From positions 5,309,799-5,373,798 of the forward strand of contig CM042086.1 in NCBI GenBank assembly GCA_023512835.1: 64,000 nucleotides of DNA. Direction: 5' to 3'. Both the position numbers and the translations under genes were made by a program. Numbering within the stretch: the first letter of the stretch is position 1; every line of letters starts with the position of its first letter. Source of the stretch: Taxillus chinensis. Taxonomy: Eukaryota; Streptophyta; Magnoliopsida; Santalales; Loranthaceae. Shown piece by piece: positions 36,906-48,909 of this stretch. The notes beneath the pieces are model-generated. The model was not told where the DNA came from. It worked only from the letters and a program-made list of their open reading frames with translations, and ran no database searches.

Positions 36906-37011
36906 TATTTATCTATTATTAAAATTTATAATTTTAATATATATATATATATATATATAATTAAAAACATTTGGGGGGGGGGGGCCTCCTAGTTCTGTCT
37001 CTGTTCATTAG

Positions 37012-38555
37012 TTATAGATATAAACGGTATATACAATAATGAATAGGGGGGCATGGCCACTATGGCCCCCCCCATATATGATATATCCATCTTTGCTATT
37101 CCGAATCTACTTGAGGATGGTTTGTATTTTTTTCCTGGTGAGACCTGTAAATTTTAATCTATTTATCTATGGGATAGAATGGGCTGTCGCTCGTGAGCCG
37201 CGGACCAAAGCGAGTCGGCCTGTGAGCTAATTTTATTTATTTATTTATATTTTTTGTGATTTTTTTTATTTTATTAAAAGTTTGTATAAAGTATTTATAT
37301 TTTATAAGTTTGATCATAATTTAAATATCATCTTTAACATGTAAGAACTAAAATATTAAAATTTTAAAGAGAAACAAAATATTTAAAGGAAAAAAAATAT
37401 TTTAAAAAAAATTGACTGCTAGGCCTACAAATTATTATTTATTTAAAAGTGGGCTTAAATATGCTAAGCCTACCCTACCCATTTAACATCCTTACATGTG
37501 GTTGCATGGCTACATGTGTAGATTAATTTGACTCGAAAACACTCGTAATAAGATTGTAATCAAATTAAATATTTGATAAAAGTTTATTTATATTTATTTA
37601 TTTTAAAAAGATGATTTTTCATAAATAATATTTTTTATTCAGGAATATAATAGTACGAACACGAACAAAATTGTCTTTAGCTCATTTATGTTTGTAAACG
37701 GTATTCGTGAACATATGTTTGCGAATAATAATTCAAGAGAATATTAATAATTACATTTATGAATAATTATATTTATTTATGAATATATATTTACAAACAA
37801 ATATTTATGAATAATTAAATAAATAAATAAGTAATATAATTAAATTCACAAAAAATATAATTATTTATTAATTTATAATAATTAATATTTTAATTCACAA
37901 ATAATCAAACCGATATGCACTCTCCCTCCTGTGTTCACAAATAAATGAATGAATGTATTTAGTAAAATACGGAAATTGTCAATAATCCTATGCCCGAGAC
38001 CGAATTTGGTGGTAAATCCGCAAGATTCGGTTAAGAAGTTGGCATTTGTTTCCTGAGACTGAATTTGGTAGTAAATACGGATATAAATATATTTATTTTT
38101 AAAAAACATGTCTACTTTTTATTTTAAATATATATATTCAAGTAGCATGTGGCAATGACATTGATTTTAACCATCCTCAATCACAATGACGGCAATGGAG
38201 TGGGTTATATTGGATATCTATCTCATCCTAATAGGATAGGTTTAAAATTATTATATAAATATTATAACAACGACCATAGAAACTCTGTAAATCATCTACA
38301 CAGGGCCTAACCCCGGGACAGACCAGGAATGCAAATACTTAGCTCGACACCTCGAGCCACGCCATGGATTGGACCGGCACCTGGAGTTCACCGCCTTGAC
38401 CGGCCCTTCTCTTCCTTGTAGACTATCCCCACCTACGAGCTTCTTCGATCTTGACGGAACTTTGAGAGTTTCAATCACAAACCTGGCGAATCCCTTGAGA
38501 GTCTCTATCGGAGATTCGGCAAGCTCATTCTAGAGCTAAAAACGTCAATGAAGAC
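37012..38555. other. Intergenic DNA
   Basis: 37046-37072 is a short G/C hairpin (GGGGGGCATGGCC...GGCCCCCCCC) like the ends of some transposons. 37220-38280 is AT-rich. 38290-38550 has moderate GC and no recognised coding sequence. Confidence 0.4.
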
Positions 38556-38665
38556 TTGAAGCCTCGAAGCCTCGAAGCCTGTAAGCCTGCCGACACTCCG
38601 ACCTGCCGACACTTCGACCCGTTGACCATTGACCCACGACCTACGAGCTTCGACCCACGACCTAC
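38556..38665. repeat. GC-rich minisatellite, inverted copy of the 22.7-kb array
   Basis: CGAAGCCTCGAAGCCTG-type units and CTGCCGACACTCCGACC words, then GTTGACCATTGACCC. The segment at 38587-38618 is the inverse complement of 22694-22725 with about one mismatch. Confidence 0.8.
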
Positions 38666-38675
38666 AAACCTATGA

Positions 38676-38868
38676 TTTGACCTTGAAATTAGAGACACAA
38701 AGGGAGCCCTAAATTCCGTGGCTGATCACCTCTCCCAGTGTGGAGAATGCACCTAAGTCTCTACCCATTGTAGATGACTTTCCTGATGAGAAGTTGTTTG
38801 AGGTGCATCATCTTCCTTGGTTTGCTGACATAGCAAATTATTTAGCTACTAGGTTCATACCCAAGTAA
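38676..38868 (+). pseudogene. Ty3/gypsy pol fragment (RNase H end/integrase start)
   Basis: Translates to FDLEIRDTKGALNSVADHLS, then after a one-base frame change to VENAPKSLPIVDDFPDEKLF and VHHLPWFADIANYLATRF. This is the conserved junction between RNase H (FDLEI.DKKG..N..ADHLSR) and the integrase leader (PWYADI.NYL) of plant gypsy elements. No further pol sequence flanks it, so it is an isolated fragment. It abuts the minisatellite on its left. Confidence 0.8.
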
Positions 38869-40335
38869 TTAGACTTAGACAGATTTGTGATGAATATCTT
38901 CAATCCGATAAGGATTTAAGATAAAATTGGACGGAATAATCCGTCTCAAACCCATATATAAGGCAATATAATAGATTTATCGAGTATCCATTTCGATCCG
39001 ACCCTAATAAGATGAGTTTCAGATCAATATAATTGGATTCGAGATGAGTTTGAAATATGATTTTTTTTAGACGGAACAGACTTGAGTTAGGTGCGATCAT
39101 TCTAAACCCGTCCCGCTGCCATCCATCATCAACCAGTGGCTTCTTTATGGTTTTTATATTTCTCTATCCTGAAATTGAGTTCCACTAGCTTATTACAAAT
39201 AAAAAATTGAATCCATCTAGCATCCAGTTGAAATCTGACAAACGGCAATAATCTTTTTTCTTACCCAGCCATTAGAACCGACGATTTTCTAACAAATTCT
39301 ATTTAAAAAATGATTAGGTGGATTGCACGTGCAAGACATTGGCAAATGTATGCACTTGCACGAAGATTATATATTTATATGCACGTCTTGCAAATGTCAA
39401 GAACACATATAATGATAATCAGTCCGGTAAAGTTTCATGACCGGCCATTATATATTTTTCCTTGATCGAATGCATAAAAAAAGTTTCAAAACGATATTAT
39501 TATGTTATACATACGGGCGTTTATATATGTGTGTGTGTTAGGCCAAATGAAATGAAAGTCAAAGTCTATATGCATCCCTCCATGGAAAAGAAATGTTTAT
39601 TACAGTTCTTTTCCAAAAATAATCAGCGTTCATTATCAATGTATGCTGCAAGTTACCAATTAGGTAGCCCATTTTAACCTCGTCATCAGTCTATTATATT
39701 TTTATACCAAGGATGCATGGTGAATGGTGATGAGTGCTCTATGGTCTATAGTCTAGTGGAGCTTTCCACGCCGAACTACATGGCTTTAATATTTTCAACA
39801 CCAATATGTACCTCTGAGGATTGATTGGGTGGTGAATTAAAAATTAGTGTAATGTAAAATAGTCTCGATAATTTCAATTTTTTAGTAATAATGTTATGGT
39901 TCGGATTTTTTATCTAGGCATTTTGAATAAAAACGATAGCAAAATAAAAATTAATCTCGTAAATTCGAGATGAAAATCTCGATTTTATCTTTTATATTTT
40001 AATACTTTTATAAATTTAATTATGTAATTTTAAATTTAATTTATTATTATTTAATTTTATTTTTATAGTTTTTATATATTAAATTTAATAAAATTTCAAT
40101 TTTATAACCATGTGTAAAAACGTAATTTTGTTAATAAAAATTAAAATAATATCCCATAAGCACCGCTTTATTGAATTAATCAATCAGTACATAATTTCAG
40201 CCATCAATCTAGATAAAATAATAATAATAATAATTAATGTGATTGTTGGAATTTTTAATAATAAATAATGTATTTTCAATTTCTTTTCCAACACAAGTGA
40301 GTTAGATTAGATGGGGGTGATACCTCAAAGTATGT

Positions 40336-40337
<2 letters not shown>
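38869..40337. other. AT-rich intergenic DNA
   Basis: No coding similarity seen on either strand. Confidence 0.5.

Positions 40338-40409
<72 letters not shown>
40338..40409. repeat. (AT)36 microsatellite
   Basis: Uninterrupted AT dinucleotide run of about 72 bp. Confidence 0.97.
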
Positions 40410-40412
<3 letters not shown>

Positions 40413-42039
40413 CCATACCATTGGGCGTCAAATCAACTTGGTGGTAGCACCGCCAAACTTTGCTTGTATTTTGAATTTACATCAAAACCCAACTGAGAGA
40501 TGTGAAACAAAAGTTTAAATATGCAATAGTGCTGTTTTAAAAAAACACTACTGATTATTCTTAGGCGATTATTAAAATAAAAAAACAAGCCAAAACAAAA
40601 TAAAAAAAATAAAAAAAATAAAATGAAGAAAATGAGGAATGAGTATGACAAGCTAACAACATGGCCCATCCCAAATTTAAGGTGCATATCTCTACATTCT
40701 GTCTGTGTCTCTCCCTCCCCACGCCATAGATAGACTAGGCGCGGTGGTGAGGTCCATCTGTAACCATACATACAAAACCGTCACTCGCCCCCTGCTTTTA
40801 TCTGTATTATTTCTGTCTCTTTGTGCACGTATTCTTAATTCTCTCTGGCTCTGGCCCCTCTCACCCTCGTGCGTGACCTTTCCCTTTCATTCCAGGCAAC
40901 GCCACCACCGTCACCACCAACACTGTGCACTCAAGACTCCAACCCCAACCACCTCACCCTTGCACATGCGTGGCTCCTAATATCATGTATCATCCGTCAT
41001 CATCACACCCATAGAACAACCACTTCACATGTACGTAACTTTCACATTCATTATATTAGTTTTTTTTAATTAATAGAATTTTTTTTTACTAGAAATAAAC
41101 AAGCTACCTAGAACAACGGAGGCATGAATGAGCACACGAAATCAGCTACTTTATAATTAAAATGGGTGTATTCTCATTTTGAACATCTCATTTAGTAACT
41201 CTACCATTACATTACGCAAGCCAAGGTTCCACTTTCTAAATTCATTATATTAGTTAATTATTAACCCCTTGACATCGGATTGGGTTTACGTACTATTATA
41301 TATAATTTGTTGTTTTATTCTGTTGCATAGATTTGGACGCATTAACGTTTCTTCAAAACCAATATACGTATTTCAAACAATTAGGCTGTAATCAACGAAA
41401 TCGGTGTATAATAAATATTATACGCGCGTAGCCGCGTACGCTGGTTTTAATTAAATAATATGGGTTGGAAGACAAATTGCGCAAACATAATCCAATCATA
41501 TACGGGCTTTCACGAGTCATCAAAGTACTTTTGACTTTATGTTATGACTTGCAGTGTATTGCTAGTTGATGAATCCACAAATTTGAATTAATATAGCATT
41601 AATTACTACCGATGCCTGCACAATTACATATTAAATTTAGTAATGAAGAGTGAACAGCTACGGAGTCTACATTGATTATTAGTTAATGTCTAACTACATA
41701 CGACATACCAGTGGAGGTCAGCCTGATTGATAACGACCCAATCCAAGGTTTCAATGCGTATCATTTCGTTAATAATAATAAATAAATAAACCATATGAAC
41801 AGTCGGATTGTATAGAATTATAAATATATAAGAGTATTCAAAATAACTCTATAATTTTCATATTTATTTTAAAAAATAAATAATATATTATTTGATATAT
41901 TTTGTTTATACTCTTTATCTCATTCTCTATTTTTAGGTCTGTTCTTTTAAATTATATATTTTTATTTTATTTTATTTTATTTTATTTATATATTATAACT
42001 AATCAAAAGTGCACATATATCAAGAAAATAATAAAAATA
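40410..42039. other. Intergenic DNA
   Basis: 40690-40990 is more GC-rich and CT-rich on plus, as in a leader or promoter, but no product is recognised. The rest is AT-rich. Confidence 0.4.
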
Positions 42040-42215
42040 TTTGAAAGATGAATATTGATCTTTCAAATATAGAAATTCTCTCTTCAATCTCTATTTTTAT
42101 TATCTAAATTTTATAGTTTGAAGGATCTGATGTAGGACAATTTTTATCTAAAATTTAAAACTATCTCTAAATTTTAAATAAAATATATTTTTGAAGGAGC
42201 TGTTAGCATCTACTT
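42040..42215. repeat. Second MITE-like repeat family, copy 1
   Basis: Contains AAAGATGAATATTGATCTTTCAA and ends ATATTTTTGAAGGAGCTGTTAGC. The segment at 43015-43160 carries the same order (AAGATGAACAATGAATCTTCA ... ATATTTTTAGAGGAGCTGTGAATGC). The two copies lie on either side of the SMXL relic. Confidence 0.5.
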
Positions 42216-42324
42216 TCATTTTAGAAATATTTAAAAATTATATACATCCGATTCTCTATTTTTATCTCTATATAATAAAATAATATATCTTAAATAATTA
42301 TTTTTTTCTCTACCATATTCTACA

Positions 42325-42678
42325 ACGTGAGCCTTTGGTGCGCCTGGGCTCGTTTCAGGGTGGCCATGAGGGCATTCAAGATGGGCGGCTTTGGAGATGC
42401 GGCGGTGGCTAAAGAAAAAGAGGAGGGCATAGTTACTTTGTGCTGCCGTGGGGAAGCGCTCTAGGGCGATGTTGAAGTAGAGCTCAAGGGTGCAGCGCTA
42501 GAGAGGGTGGGAGCAGTTGGGGTGGGAATTTGAATGCAAGCTTGCCAGAGGAACCCCCGATTGCGAGGCCAACATCATCTCCACCACGTGCAGCGGCATG
42601 TTCTAGCCGTGATTGGTTCAGGATGTTAGCCGCCTCTGGTGTTAGCGTTTGCTGAATTATACTTATCCCCACTCTCAT
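42325..42678 (-). pseudogene. SMXL/D53-type (double Clp-N) protein pseudogene, N-terminal fragment
   Basis: Intact SMXL proteins are nuclear repressors in strigolactone/karrikin signalling or phloem development; they resemble ClpB/HSP101 and open with a Clp N-domain. The minus frame from the ATG at 42678 reads MRVGISIIQQTLTPEAANIL and NQSRLEHAAARGG, matching the family start (MR.G..TIQQTLTPEAA.VLNHSI.EA.RR). After frame changes it continues as QACIQIPTP, then LELYFNIALERFPTA (42450-42500) and PPILNALMATLKRAQAHQR (42330-42390), matching LELCFSVALERLP and LSNALMAALKRAQAHQR. At least two indels and a stop break it. Part of the segment around the HVAATLL motif is missing. Nothing of the D1, M or D2 regions follows, so only the first part of exon 1 survives. 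Confidence 0.85.
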
Positions 42679-44082
42679 AGTCTTTCTCTTGCTTGAATTC
42701 ATCACACGATATGATATTGGAATCAAATCTAATCCAATGAGGTTGAACACTTAGAAACCAAATCGAATTAAACAATCAATCTCTGCTCTGAATTGGGGAT
42801 CAATTATGTATATCAACTCTGCTCACATAACCCAAACAAACACAATCTCATATTTTTTGGAAAAACGGAAAGCAAGGGAGTAAATGGGTTGGTCTAAGAT
42901 AAACTTAACAGTTGTCCACCAATGACTCTGCCCTCTTCTTCGGCCGCCATGTTTCTAGGTTTTCCATCACGTCCGCCGATGTCAAATGCCAGATGCTAGG
43001 CTGTAGAGAAAAGTATAGTTTTAGAAGATGAACAATGAATCTTCATATTTGAAGATTTACTGTAGCTAGTATTTTTTTTTTTTGAAAATTTAAAGTTTTT
43101 TCAAAATTTTACAGAAAAAATATATTTTTAGAGGAGCTGTGAATGCACTAAGGGTTGATAAATAGAGAGAGGGAGAGCTTAGTGACATCAAAGCAGTTTA
43201 ATAATATTCAAATGGTTTAAATTATTTTTTTATTTAACCGTAACAGATGAAAAATTAAGTAAAAGTACAATTCGAGTCATTTAATCATGATTGAGTAACT
43301 TCATTCTTATTTGTGCTCAATAAGTTTATTTTTTTTCATTAGTCTCATATATATGAAAAAACTATCAATCTAGTTCTTTTATGTGAAAAGAGGTAAGTAA
43401 TATATTACTCAATCAAGTTCTTAATTATTAACTGCATTTTACATAATGAATAATGTTACATACCATCCTAATTACGTAACCATTGGGTAACCATAATAAT
43501 ATAGCAACATATTTGATAATATATTTAATATATTTGATTCAAAGATAAATGGTGAAGAAAAACAGAAGAGTGGCCTTTTGAAAATAGGAACAAAAATCTT
43601 AACTACAATATTGATGAAATCCTACTTTCTGTTTGAGGTTGCATAAATTTTCTTATATTCTTGTCCGATCTTAGTAATTATATTTTTATTTACGAGATTT
43701 GCGATAGATTTATGTTTTCTTGTGTTATGTTTTCTATTGGTCCTAAGAAAGATAAAAAAAAAAAGAGGATTGAATGGATATCTTTTGTAAAGCTTGAATG
43801 TTTATCATACATTTGAAATTATTTGATGGGAATAAAGTAAACAATGCATAAGACAATTAAGAATCATAAAAACTTCATTTGTATTAATACTTGACAAATA
43901 TATGAAATGTAGTGCTATTATTACAATGATTACAGGATAAGTATGAAACTATTACAAATGGAATCTCTCTTTTTCTTTATATAGAAAAAAAAAACAATCA
44001 ATTGAAATCTTAAATTCAATGGGTTTGATTTCTTGTTGAAGATAATGCACATTTTAGGAGGAAAGCTAAAGTTTTCCTTTCA
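42679..44082. other. Intergenic DNA
   Basis: 42680-43010 is unassigned sequence directly upstream of the SMXL relic. 43015-43160 is the second copy of the MITE-like family noted at 42040. The rest is AT-rich. Confidence 0.45.
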
Positions 44083-44990
44083 ATGGGAGCACTATTTATA
44101 ATGAATATTTTGCTTAAATTTCAGATGATGACACACAAGTCATCATTGCATTTGGCGTTAGGATCGGGCCAAGGTGCAGGCCTGCTCGCATGTCACAATA
44201 CTGTCCGCTTTGGGCTCGCCACATTGGCCCGCACGACTTTAAAACACGTTGTGACATTTCTAGGTTTTCCTCCATCTTATAAACCCCTTGGCCTTCCCCA
44301 AATCTTTTCCCGTGGGACAACACTTCCCAACAATCTCTCCCTTTGTCACACATTAAATCACATCATAGAACATACCTATGGATCTGAGCTGCCACCATGT
44401 GGGACCGTCATGGAATTTTCCTTGCAGCTCCCCCTCAATCCACACCCGATTGAGATCATACTGATTCGATCACCTGGTGACAGGGGTTGTATTCCAATCC
44501 AATACCGCCGCACACCATGGAACACGCCGCTCGACTACACCATGCCGAGAAGACTTTCGATATCATGAAATACCTTTTTTGGGGCCAACTTGGCTCTGAT
44601 ATCACATGTAAACAATAATATGAACACCTAAGATCATGTATGTATGTTAATCAATATCAAAGTTAAAGATACTTACCTGTTTTCTCCATAGCAGATCAAG
44701 AATGAACACTACGTGTGCGACTGGTTTTTTCCCTTTTGTTCTCTCCTTGACGGCTCAACTCGATGGATGAGTTAGGGTTATACCAACATATTTGTATAGA
44801 GAACTGAGGGAGGGACCTAGCCACGCAATGACCTAATGGGCCCTATCCATCAACGGGCCTCATTAGCCTATAAGGCCTACACTGAGCCGTAAAACTATAT
44901 TAAAATATTAACAAGATGTGCGTAGCCCAATAACAAATAAATAACCTTATATGGGCCTACACTGCATTGTCTTGTATCACAGCTCGATTT
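44083..44990. repeat. Probable dispersed-repeat segment
   Basis: A plus frame of 161 codons (44083-44568) is open but resembles no protein. The DNA carries phrases typical of plant repeats: CTTATAAACCCCTTGG, then CGTGGGACAACACTTCCCAA, and TTGGCTCTGATATCACATGT at about 44590. The last is the type of phrase I associate with elements that read TTGGCTCTGATACCATGT. No element boundaries were found, so neither class nor strand is assigned. Confidence 0.35.
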
Positions 44991-46579
44991 TAATTGACAG
45001 ATCACAATTAACGGTAGCCCAAATTTAGAAAACTTCTAACATTTGGGTTTTGGAAAGCTAGGGTTAATAGCAAGTATTGAATATCTTATTGAGAAAGCAT
45101 GCACGTCATAAAAAAATTTTTCCCGAAAGAAAGTTGAGTTTTCGTGATAAATATCTTTGTAATTAATAACTCGAGTAACTCACTTTCAGCAGTGCTAGAA
45201 CCGATTCAATTAACTAAAGAGTGTTAGGTTTTAGATGTTTCATTTAAAAAAAAAGTCTTAAATCCAATTAGATAGATTGTGTATTAAGAAGGTCTTGAGC
45301 TCTTGATTTGATGTAGATCTCTAGGGGATCCAATCTTTTACATGACCGAATAATATATAGTGTTAGAATAGTTAAATAAAAAAGAGATATTTTAGTTTTT
45401 TAGATGGAAAAATAATTGTAAAATATTTTCCAATCATTTTAAAATCAAATACAAATTTTCATAGTTAAATGAGGAATTAAATTTGAAGTACTATAGTGTT
45501 AAATCCTTTTTCACTTGTAATGGTATTTTCGGACCTATGACTCCGAAATTTAGACCATTTTTATTTTGCTCCCATCGGTTTCAATTGTACCATATAATTT
45601 CATTTGGTGGTGAATAAAAAAGTATCATTTTAATTTTTCAATTTTTAACTCTTCTTTAACTAACTAATAAAGCGCTAGCGCGGGAGTAATTCACCATGGG
45701 ACGGATTGAATGTCGACAAGTACTATACTATTAACACTTTTACTAATAACATCCTTTATTTTATTCCAAACCAAACACACACACACACACACACATATAC
45801 ATATGTATCGCTATGGATAATCATTTACAAATTTAATTAACAAAAAGTTTGACCCATACAAAAATAATTTATTTTCATATGTACCGATACGGATAATTTA
45901 ATTTGTTGTCTATAATTTTACTTAATAAAAAGTTTGATCCCGGTGGCAGTTTCTGTTTTCTTTGAATCTATTTATTTATTTTATTTTATTTGTTTATTTT
46001 TACAAAATCATGTAATGCACTATAAATAGGTATTTTGATGTCATTAGGGTTAAAAAAAAAGAGAGATTATCATATGCTTTTCTTCGTACTCCTTATAATT
46101 ATAGTAATGTTTTTTCTTCTCTGGCCATGGTTTTTTTCGTTTTTAATTTTTCATGTAAATTTTGATGTTATTTTTCTGTTTTAAATTCTGATGCAATCTA
46201 TTTTGTGTTTGATTTATTATTATCGATCATTTCGAAAATAAAAATTTGTTTTGCTATGGATAGTCATTTTCAAATTTAAATTAACAAAAAGTTTGACCCA
46301 TACAGAATAATTTATATTTTATATATATGCGGATATATGTATTGCCATGAATATCGTTTACAATTTTAATTAAAAAAAGTTTGACCCATAAAAGAATAGT
46401 TTTTTTAAAATAATTTATTCACTTTCTTTATAAACCTTCTTCCAAGTTAGAAATAGCACGCAAGGCCGGTTATGAGCACACCCTGATAATTAAACCGGGA
46501 GACGCAAACAAGTTGCTCGTATTTTATCATTCAAAAATTTGTCTTTTCCATTGATCCGCTCCGGGTTTGGGCAAAGTAG
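44991..46579. other. AT-rich intergenic DNA
   Basis: No coding similarity. A (CA)n run lies at about 45774-45796. Three diverged copies of a phrase like AAAAAGTTTGACCCATACA with TCATTTACAAATTTAATT lie around 45820, 46265 and 46350, suggesting a small local duplication. Confidence 0.4.
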
Positions 46580-46925
46580 ATATCCACTCATTTTTTATTT
46601 TCATATATTTAAATTAATTTTTATTTTTATATAAATATACACCATAATATATTTTTTAATCATTTTTTATATAATTAAAATAATATTTTATTTGTTATTT
46701 AATAAATATTTTAAATTTAATATGAAATAAAAGTAGAAGCTATAAAAAATATAAAAAAAAGAAGAAGAATTTTTTTATATATAATTAAATAATTATAGGA
46801 AGTAAACTGTACTTCCTAATATATTAAAAAATACTATAAAAATCTTATAGAAAAAATTAAATATAAGATTTAAAACTTTATAATTTTATAACTTTATAAT
46901 TTTTTTTATACATAGAAAGAAACAG
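46580..46925. repeat. AT-rich MITE-like repeat, copy 4 of 4
   Basis: The best-matching partner of 25905-26190: CATATATTTAAATTAATTTT, TATAAATATACACCATAATA, TATATAATTAAAATAATATTT and TTATAGAAAAAATTAAATAT in order. Confidence 0.6.
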
Positions 46926-47510
46926 ATTTATAGAGTGCTATTGCTAGAGAAGCCTTTTGTTATTTTATTATTTAAAGTTTGATGACATAAGTTTCCAAAA
47001 AATAACCAAAGGCTTTGTTTGGCAAGTGTGGATTTTTTTTAAATATAATTATTTTAAAAAATTATAAGTCTAAATAAATTTATATTACTTATAAAAAATT
47101 TAAAATTAATCAGATTTATTATTTTAAAAATAATATTATCAGAGACAAAAAAAATATAATATAAAGTGTATGCATACGTACGAAGAAGTAATTAACTAGT
47201 AATAAGGGGTGTACGCAGCCAGACTTGTTGGCATATGTTGGTGAAATTTATGCACTCATATCAATTCAAATCCCTTGTACCCGGGCTATAATAAAATAAA
47301 CAAATTAAAAACCATATACTTTGAAACATTCTGGAACGCTGATTTAAAAAAGAAAAAGACAAATTATATCCCGGCTACAGGCTATTACCATACGGCGTAT
47401 AGTAGGTAATCATTCCCACTAAAAAACAAATCCCACGAATAAAGAGAAGCCAAAAAACACAGAAACGCAGAAACAAAAATGAAAAAAACGCAAGAAAACA
47501 CTAAAACAAA
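46926..47510. other. Upstream region of the kinase gene
   Basis: AT-rich to about 47200. GGCTTTGTTTGG at about 46992 is a MITE-like terminus without a paired end. The last 150 bp is A-rich and leads into the TATA box. Confidence 0.4.
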
Positions 47511-47518
47511 TTATATAA
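47511..47518 (+). promoter_or_regulatory. TATA box of the UNICORN-like kinase gene
   Basis: TTATATAA lies about 150 bp before the start codon, followed by a C/A/T-rich leader (CTCCCTCTACACTACAC) typical of plant 5' UTRs. A start near 47545 is inferred. Confidence 0.65.
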
Positions 47519-47667
47519 GCCAAAGCCACCAAAGCCTCAACGCCACCACTCCTCATCAGTCATAGTCTCCCTCTACACTACACTAACGCAGCTACGCTAC
47601 GATTAATCTTCTTCTCTGAGAAAACATCATCTCTCCGCTAGCTTGCTTCCTCCCCCTACCAGCAGCA

Positions 47668-48909
47668 ATGGCAATGGAGGAGGAGAAGGACTCTCCATCA
47701 TCGCCACCGTCTCTGGACCTAGAAAAGCTGAGAGCAATAAAGGTACTCGGCAAAGGAGCCATGGGCACCGTGTTTTTGGCACACGACACAGCCGCAGACC
47801 CCGCTGCCCGCCAACCATTTGCCCTCAAGGTTGTGGAGAAGTCCTACGCCTCGTCCAAGCCCGACGCCGACCGCCGCGCTCGGTGGGAGATCGCCGTCCT
47901 CCGCCGCCTCACCCATCCCTCGGCCCACCCGTTCCTCCCCACCCTCACCGGGACAGCTGAGTCTCGCGACTTAGTCGCCTGGGCCGTCCCCTACTGCCCC
48001 GGCGGCGACCTCAACGTCCTCCGCCACCGCCAGACCGACGGCGTCTTCTCCCCCGCCGCGATCCGCTTCTACGCAGCCGAGATCGTCACCGCCCTCGACC
48101 ACCTCCATGGCCTTGGCATCGTCTACCGCGACCTCAAGCCCGAGAACGTCCTCATCCAGCAGTCCGGCCATGTCACCCTCACCGACTTCGACCTCTCCCG
48201 CAGCCTCACTCACCGCACCGTCAAGTCTCTCATCGCCGCCGCTGTCGATCCCGCCCCAGCCGCTGGGGGCCGCCGCAGGCCTCGACAGAGGCTCTCGGCG
48301 CTGTTGGCGTTCGCTGCCCAGGGCAAGTCCTCGCGCGTCTCGCCGGTGAGTCGCCGGAAACATAGCCTCGCCGCCGGCGAGCGGTCCAACTCGTTCGTCG
48401 GCACGGATGAGTACGTGGCGCCGGAGGTCGTACGTGGCGACGGACACGAGTTCGCCGTCGACTGGTGGGCCCTGGGCGTGCTCCTGTACGAGATGCTGTA
48501 CGGCGCCACCCCGTTTCGCGGGAAGAACCGCAAGGAAACGTTTAGGAACGTGGTGGCGAGACCCCCGGAGTTCGTTGGGAAACAGACGGCCCTCACCAAC
48601 TTGATCGGACGGCTGTTGGAGAAGGAGCCGACAAGGCGGTTGGGGTACCAGAGAGGCGCGGCGGGGGTCAAAGAACACGAGTTTTTCAGGGGACTCAGGT
48701 GGGACCTTCTGACGGACGTCCTTCGGCCGCCGTTCCTTCCGTCTAGAGACGACGGGTCTCCAGCGGGGAAGTTGACGGCCGGCGGGATCGATGTCGTGGA
48801 GTATTTTGAAGCCCTGAGAGCGCCGCCGTCGTCCATCCCTCCGTCGCCGTTACCGTCTCCGTCCCACGATTGTTGCCGTCGTCAAAACGTCTCGTTTACG
48901 GAGTTTTGA
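47668..48909 (+). CDS. UNICORN-like AGC VIII Ser/Thr kinase
   Basis: 413 residues, one exon, intact. Kinase features: Gly-rich loop LGKGAMGTVF (27-36), catalytic Lys54 in FALKV, Glu74 of helix C in RWEIAVL, catalytic loop YRDLKPEN (153-160, Asp155), and DFD at 173-175 in place of DFG. DFD is the signature of plant AGC VIII kinases. An insert of about 66 residues (Arg/Ser-rich) separates DFD from SFVGTDEYVAPE (242-253), also typical. The protein ends SFTEF, an FxxF motif at the very C-terminus that in relatives docks PDK1. UCN/UCNL kinases restrain growth of ovule integuments and petals; that role here is inferred. The ATG is in good context (AGCAATGGCA) and a second Met follows at codon 3. 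The coding region is very GC-rich against AT-rich flanks. No neighbouring gene is linked to it. Confidence 0.95.
   Translation: MAMEEEKDSPSSPPSLDLEKLRAIKVLGKGAMGTVFLAHDTAADPAARQPFALKVVEKSYASSKPDADRRARWEIAVLRRLTHPSAHPFLPTLTGTAESRDLVAWAVPYCPGGDLNVLRHRQTDGVFSPAAIRFYAAEIVTALDHLHGLGIVYRDLKPENVLIQQSGHVTLTDFDLSRSLTHRTVKSLIAAAVDPAPAAGGRRRPRQRLSALLAFAAQGKSSRVSPVSRRKHSLAAGERSNSFVGTDEYVAPEVVRGDGHEFAVDWWALGVLLYEMLYGATPFRGKNRKETFRNVVARPPEFVGKQTALTNLIGRLLEKEPTRRLGYQRGAAGVKEHEFFRGLRWDLLTDVLRPPFLPSRDDGSPAGKLTAGGIDVVEYFEALRAPPSSIPPSPLPSPSHDCCRRQNVSFTEF

Larger units (their letters stand above)
34065..37003. mobile_element. hAT-type non-autonomous element split by a nested solo LTR
   Basis: The left end is CAGGGATGGATCCAGAAG and the inverse complement of the right end is CAGAGACAGAACTAGGAG. 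These agree at 12 of 18 positions, and a G-run follows each end at similar depth (34091-34098 and 36973-36984). The element is flanked by the exact 8-bp duplication TTCATTAG. Removing the nested 2,228-bp LTR and one 5-bp duplication leaves about 706 bp with no transposase, so movement would have needed a transposase from elsewhere. Confidence 0.75.

Noticed and set aside
44083..44568. 161-codon plus frame as a gene
   Set aside because: No similarity to a family, and it overlaps phrases typical of plant dispersed repeats.
47971..48836. Long minus-strand frames of 208-235 codons opposite the kinase
   Set aside because: They are antisense to a well-supported kinase gene and are open because of its high GC content.
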